Shown here piece by piece: positions 60,646 to 64,000 of a stretch of 64,000 nt of DNA; position 1 is the first letter of the stretch; each line of letters starts with the position of its first letter. Below the pieces are notes generated by a model. The model saw only the letters and a program-made list of their open reading frames with translations. It did not search any database and was not told the origin of the DNA. The translations under genes and the position numbers were made by a program. The stretch is from NCBI RefSeq assembly GCF_018449545.1, contig NZ_JAAVUR010000002.1, positions 310,001-374,000 of the forward strand, read 5' to 3'. The stretch is from Granulicella sp. dw_53. GTDB taxonomy: Bacteria > Acidobacteriota > Terriglobia > Terriglobales > Acidobacteriaceae.

Positions 60646-60678
60646 TGTTGCGATGTTTGTGCGAGGGTGGAAGAAGAC

Positions 60679-60744
60679 AACCGCAGGTCCTTCGACTGCG
60701 CCACTCGCGGTGAGACTGCGAGTGGCTTCGCTCAGGATGACAAT
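60679..60744. repeat. Dispersed short repeat (GTCCTTCGACTGCG type), copy 2
   Basis: Identical over about 65 bases to the copy at 32818-32883 and in the same orientation. It sits between hslU and the transaldolase gene. Confidence 0.9.
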
Positions 60745-60813
60745 TTCTGGGTTGTTCTTTCTGTGCTGCTTTTCTCTGCTGGCTTTTCTGTGCTGACTTT
60801 TAGGCGTTGGTTT

Positions 60814-61806
60814 TTATGCGTTGACGGTTTGGCTTAGCTCGCTGAGGCGCTTGGCGAGGAGCTTTTCGAGGTCTTCTAGGGCCTTGGAGAAGCCTTCGAT
60901 GCCTTCCTTGAGCTTGTCGTGGGCCATGCGGTCTTCGGCGTGCAGCTTCTCGAAGGTCTCCTTGTCCATGGGGATCTTCTTGATGTCCAGGGAGGCTGCG
61001 TGGGCGGGGTCGAGCTTGCGGGGCAGTTCGCCCTGGGTGGACTCGAGCTCGGCGAGGAGCTTGGGGGCGATGGTGAGGAGGTCACAGCCAGCGAGCTCGG
61101 TGATCTCACCGATGTTGCGGAAGCTGGCTCCCATGACGACGGTCTTGTAGCCGAACTTCTTGTAGTAGTTGTAGATGGTGGTGACGGACTGGACGCCGGG
61201 GTCTTCGGCTCCTACGTAGTCTTTGCCGGTGTCCTTCTTGTACCAGTCAAGGATGCGCCCGACGAAGGGGGAGATGAGGGTGACCTTGGCTTCGGCGCAG
61301 GCGACGGCCTGGTGGAGGCCGAAGAGGAGGGTCATGTTGCAGTGGATGCCTTCCTTCTCAAGCTGCTCGGCGGCCTTGATGCCTTCCCAGGTGGAGGCGA
61401 GCTTGATGAGGACGCGCTCGCGAGAGATGCCGGCCTTCTCGTACTGCGAGATGATGTCGCGGGCGGTCTCGATGGACTTCTCAGAGTCGTAGGAGATGCG
61501 GGCGTCGACCTCGGTGGAGACGCGGCCGGGGATGATTTCGAGGATCTTGCGGCCGAAGGCTACGGCGAGGGTCTTGAAGGCGTAGGCTGCGACCTCTTTG
61601 TCGGTCGCCTTGTCTCCTGCGCTGTCGCGGGCCTGCTTGAGGACGTCGTCGACGATGGACTGATACTCGGGCATTCCAGCGGCGGTGGCGATGAGCGAAG
61701 GATTGGTGGTGGAGTCCTGCGGCTTGTACTGCTTGATCGCGTTGATGTCTCCGGTGTCGGAGACGACGGTGGTCATGCTACGAAGCTGTTCGAGTAACGA
61801 TGCCAT
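60814..61806 (-). CDS. tal: Transaldolase
   Basis: This 330-residue enzyme of the non-oxidative pentose phosphate pathway transfers a dihydroxyacetone unit between sugar phosphates. The Schiff-base lysine is Lys135 in [21 protein letters not shown] (31-39), [14 protein letters not shown] (92-105) and [18 protein letters not shown] are the family signatures of the long TalB type. Length is normal (TalB has 317). It is monocistronic, transcribed towards hslU, and is 133 bases downstream of the FAH-family gene. Confidence 0.95.
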   Translation of the reverse strand: MASLLEQLRSMTTVVSDTGDINAIKQYKPQDSTTNPSLIATAAGMPEYQSIVDDVLKQARDSAGDKATDKEVAAYAFKTLAVAFGRKILEIIPGRVSTEVDARISYDSEKSIETARDIISQYEKAGISRERVLIKLASTWEGIKAAEQLEKEGIHCNMTLLFGLHQAVACAEAKVTLISPFVGRILDWYKKDTGKDYVGAEDPGVQSVTTIYNYYKKFGYKTVVMGASFRNIGEITELAGCDLLTIAPKLLAELESTQGELPRKLDPAHAASLDIKKIPMDKETFEKLHAEDRMAHDKLKEGIEGFSKALEDLEKLLAKRLSELSQTVNA

Positions 61807-61939
61807 GGTGTTGTTGCTCCTTGTGGTGAATCGTGCCGATTCACGGAATGTCTCGTTTGGAGAGATGGTGGCTCTCGTGAAATCTCTTCAAGTTTAGGAT
61901 AGTCCGCTGCGGCCTGGGAATACAAACGGGTGAAACTCT

Positions 61940-62761
61940 TTATAGTGCGGCTGGGTTTTCCTCGGCTGCTGCGGTGTTTTCGAGGATGCTGAGGCCAGCG
62001 ATCTCTACTTGGATGCGGTCTCCGGGGCTGAGGGAGCCTACGCCGGCGGGAGTTCCGGTGGGAATGAGGTCGCCGGGTTCGAGGGTGATGGCGGCAGTGA
62101 TGTAGCGGAGGAGATGGGGGATAGAGAAGATGAGGTCGGCGGTGGAAGCTTGCTGGACGATCTTTCCGTTGAGGCGGGTGGTGAGGGTGACGGGAGCTTC
62201 GATGGGGTCGATCTCGTTGGATACAAGGGGGCCGGTGGGGCAGAAGGTGTCGAAGCCTTTGCCGCGGGTCCACTGGCCGTCGGACTTCTGGAGGTCGCGG
62301 GCGGTGACGTCGTTGACCAGGGTGTAGCCGCGGATGTAGGGGCGGACGTCCTCGTTGGGGCCGAGATGGCGGCAGCGGCGGCCGATGACGATGGCGAGCT
62401 CGCCCTCGTAGTCGACGCGGCTGGAGAGGCTGGGGAGGAGGATGGTTCCGCCGGGGGCGAGGAGGGAAGAGGGTGGCTTTAGGAAGAGGAGCGGCTCTTT
62501 GGGGAGCTCGTTGCCTAGTTCGGCGGCGTGATCTTTATAGTTGCGGCCGATGCAGAGGATTTTGGAGGGAGTGACCGGGGGTAGGAGGGGAAGAGCCGAC
62601 AAAGGCTGGGGCTGGAAGGGGCCGGGGAGGCGGGTGGCGGCGAGGTCTTCGGCGGGGACCTCGTTGGGAGTGAGGAGGCGGGTCGCCCAGAGGGTGCCTG
62701 CGCGGTCTTCGATGGCGGCGTAGGCGGTGGTGGAGTCGGATTGGAATCGGCAGTAGCGCAT
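61940..62761 (-). CDS. Fumarylacetoacetate hydrolase family protein
   Basis: This 273-residue metal-dependent hydrolase or decarboxylase has the core KILCIGRNYKDHAAELG (67-83). Metal ligands are in VDYEGELAIVIGR (two Glu around 118-120) and NDVTARDLQ (Asp). The nearby KGFDTFCPTGP segment is also characteristic. Family members cleave acylpyruvates or hydrate 2-oxo acids, for instance acylpyruvase FAHD1-type or 2-hydroxyhepta-2,4-diene-1,7-dioate isomerase. The exact substrate cannot be predicted. Confidence 0.88.
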   Translation of the reverse strand: MRYCRFQSDSTTAYAAIEDRAGTLWATRLLTPNEVPAEDLAATRLPGPFQPQPLSALPLLPPVTPSKILCIGRNYKDHAAELGNELPKEPLLFLKPPSSLLAPGGTILLPSLSSRVDYEGELAIVIGRRCRHLGPNEDVRPYIRGYTLVNDVTARDLQKSDGQWTRGKGFDTFCPTGPLVSNEIDPIEAPVTLTTRLNGKIVQQASTADLIFSIPHLLRYITAAITLEPGDLIPTGTPAGVGSLSPGDRIQVEIAGLSILENTAAAEENPAAL

Positions 62762-63017
62762 GGTCTTCTTTGTCTTGGCCTCCTGTTTTTAGGGGGTTAG
62801 GTGGTTTTGGGGATTGACATGTGATTTTGGTGGGAAGATGTCGCAATGAAGTTGACGGTGATTATGGCCAAGAATACACTTGCCGTCCGGAAACGCCTTG
62901 AAAAGGGGAATGGGCGTAAAAATCGGTGTGACGAATGTATCAAACTTGGCTGACTGAAGAGGGCTCTTGGTAAGAGGGCCCCTTCGCTCGGGCACTTTGG
63001 CGGGTTGGGGAGAGCCC

Positions 63018-63071
63018 GGGGCTGAAGCCCCTTTTCTTGCGAGTTCTTTTTCGTAGGGCTAAAGCCCTACG
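63018..63071. repeat. Two related palindromes (GGGCTxAAGCCC type)
   Basis: GGGGCTGAAGCCCC at 63018-63031 and CGTAGGGCTAAAGCCCTACG at 63052-63071 share the core GGGCT-NA-AGCCC. Both form tight hairpins. They look like members of a dispersed palindrome family rather than gene terminators. Confidence 0.6.
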
Positions 63072-63080
63072 CTTAATCCG

Positions 63081-63152
63081 AACTGCAACTGCAACTGCAA
63101 TTGCAATTGCAAATACAAAAGCAAGAACAAAAGCAAGAACAAAAGCAAATAC
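63081..63152 (+). repeat. Degenerate hexanucleotide repeat (AACTGC/AAAAGC)n
   Basis: Twelve consecutive hexamers in phase: AACTGC three times, AATTGC twice, then AAATAC, AAAAGC, AAGAAC, AAAAGC, AAGAAC, AAAAGC and AAATAC. Each can be written as RA-x-x-x-C, so the array has drifted while keeping its period. Confidence 0.85.
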
Positions 63153-63181
63153 AGGGGTCCTTCACTGCGTTCAGGATGACG
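63151..63181. repeat. Short partial copy of the dispersed GTCCTTC...CAGGATGAC repeat
   Basis: GGGTCCTTCACTGCGTTCAGGATGAC is the two ends of the longer repeat without its internal hairpin. It lies directly after the hexamer array. Confidence 0.6.
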
Positions 63182-63358
63182 GCGTAAAACAAGCGACTGC
63201 AAGTGCAAGGACAGCAGCAAGGGCGTGACAACTGCAGTAATAAAAACAACTGCAGCAGCAAAAGCCACGACAACAGCCACTACAACTACAACAGCGACAG
63301 GCGACAGGCGACAGGCGACAGCAACACCAACAGCAACTACAACTGCAACGGCAAGTGC

Positions 63359-63423
63359 AACCGCGGGTCCTTCGACTACGTAACTCGCGATGAAGCTGCG
63401 AGTTACTTCGCTCAGGATGACAA
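63359..63423. repeat. Dispersed short repeat, diverged copy 3
   Basis: This copy has the same length and layout as the copies at 32818 and 60679, with changes that keep the hairpin (TAACTCGC with GCGAGTTA in place of CCACTCGC with GCGAGTGG). The paired changes indicate selection or mechanism acting on the stem. Confidence 0.8.
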
Positions 63424-63446
63424 TTTTGGGGGGACAACATTTTTTT

Positions 63447-63542
63447 GGCAGTGGCAGTGGCAGTGGCAGTGGCAGTGGCAGTGGCAGTGGCAGTGGCAGT
63501 GGCAGTGGCAGTGGTGATGGTGTTGGTGATGGTGATGGTGAT
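63447..63542 (+). repeat. Hexanucleotide microsatellite (GGCAGT)11 plus (GGTGAT)n
   Basis: Eleven perfect GGCAGT copies (63447-63512) are followed by five GGTGAT-type hexamers, one of them GGTGTT (63513-63542). The perfect part should be highly slippage-prone. On the plus strand it would encode Gly-Ser or Val-Ala repeats, but no gene structure surrounds it. Confidence 0.92.
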
Positions 63543-63961
63543 GGAATGGCGGTGGGGATGGCAGCGGCGGCGGGGGAGATTTGGAGAGGCTTCCTTAGTG
63601 TTGCGGGGCGGATTTTGCTTGTCGTGGACGGATTTTTGCTGTCGATTATTTTTGTAAAGACACGCGGTGATGGGAAATATTCCTTTTTGATTGTGAATAT
63701 TTGTAACGTGGAGTGTTCTTTTGGTGGGTGGTGGAATTGGGTTTTGGTAAGGGGTTGTCCGTGTCACAATCGATTTAAGCAGTGTTCCGGTTTGCTTGCC
63801 GCTGATGCGCACAGTTGAGTGGGTCTTAATGTATGGCCCGCTGGTGCGTCCTTTGGAGTCATTCAGGATTTGCCTGCATCCGTTTGGTGGAATCGCTTCC
63901 GTCTGCGGGTGTTGACATCGGCGTATGAGTCGAGTCAATCGGTAGTGCTTGGAGGAGTTCG

Positions 63962-64000
63962 ATGAACCAGGAAGTTATGCTGATGCCGAAGCCGCTTCTT
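63962..64000 (+). CDS. Start of a gene cut by the window edge
   Basis: ATG at 63962 is preceded by GGAGGAG (63951-63957). Thirteen codons are visible (MNQEVMLMPKPLL), too few to identify the product. It is probably a real gene because of the ribosome binding site. Confidence 0.5.
   Translation, partial: MNQEVMLMPKPLL

Larger units (their letters stand above)
62762..63961. other. 1.2-kb gap of repeats with no convincing gene
   Basis: The gap contains a doubtful 35-codon frame at 62846-62953, two palindromes (63018-63031 and 63052-63071), long hexanucleotide repeat tracts (63081-63152 and 63447-63542), a stretch of (GGCGACA)n-like repeats at about 63295-63322, and two copies of a dispersed repeat. 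From about 63545 to 63961 I see no gene or repeat. All longer frames are products of the repeats (Asn-Cys or Gly-Ser runs). Confidence 0.7.

Noticed and set aside
62846-62953. 35-codon frame starting MKLTVIMAKN, considered as a small protein
   Set aside because: Too short to judge, weak ribosome binding site, no recognisable similarity.
63171-63938. Frames over the hexamer field encoding Cys-, Asn- or Gly/Ser-rich peptides, considered as structural or metal-binding proteins
   Set aside because: Their sequence is dictated by the nucleotide repeats and by the dispersed repeat copies; no ribosome binding site or stable domain.

Overview
The window looks like a chromosomal segment from an Acidobacteriota member, most likely the Terriglobales/Acidobacteriaceae group (Granulicella, Terriglobus, Edaphobacter type). 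This is an inference from a giant Oar-like receptor with an N-terminal carboxypeptidase-regulatory domain, two PEP-CTERM proteins, a sortase in an otherwise Gram-negative gene set, fairly high GC with many TTG/GTG-start candidates, and several families of short dispersed intergenic repeats. No rRNA, tRNA, CRISPR array or intact mobile element was found.

Region 1 (1-21 kb) is an exopolysaccharide/capsule locus. It holds an O-antigen-ligase/polymerase-like membrane protein, a serine-acetyltransferase-like enzyme, two family-2 and two family-4 glycosyltransferases, another GT-A-like protein, a polysaccharide deacetylase, a GT-C-like membrane protein, a UDP-GlcNAc/UDP-ManNAc-type dehydrogenase and a UDP-sugar epimerase. 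Between the glycosyltransferases lie two tandem genes for secreted parallel beta-helix proteins. The first carries six Ig-like repeats, three of them almost identical 267-bp DNA copies. No flippase or Wza/Wzc export gene is in view. At 17.2-18.3 kb there is a patch of decayed mobile DNA: a tyrosine-recombinase fragment with an in-frame stop and a possible IS6-type transposase remnant, around a small zinc-ribbon gene.

Region 2 (21-32 kb) is rich in envelope and secreted functions: an S10 peptidase, a PEP-CTERM protein, an ExeM/NucH-type secreted nuclease, a sortase with an adjacent LPVAG-anchored candidate substrate, and a 1147-residue TonB-dependent receptor with its own sigma70-like promoter and a LacI-type palindrome.

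Region 3 (32-62.8 kb) is mixed housekeeping and small accessory modules. It includes prmC-prfA, a DJ-1/PfpI protein, an M28 peptidase, mutY, a Met/His/Cys-rich pair that may handle metal, a LysR gene divergent from a GNAT gene, a pseudokinase-SPOR membrane protein, DHA2 and LysE exporters, an aldo/keto reductase, a PEP-CTERM gene with a textbook sigma54 site, an ATP-dependent DNA ligase with a charged insertion, OsmC, a CDF metal exporter, an Lrp/MFS/DUF2000 module, hslVU, transaldolase and an FAH-family hydrolase.

Region 4 (62.8-64 kb) is non-coding apart from the first 13 codons of a gene at the right edge. It contains hexanucleotide repeats, palindromes and dispersed repeat copies. Three copies of a roughly 220-250-bp intergenic element (311-551, 15245-15462, 53963-54213) are the clearest structure that no gene explains.
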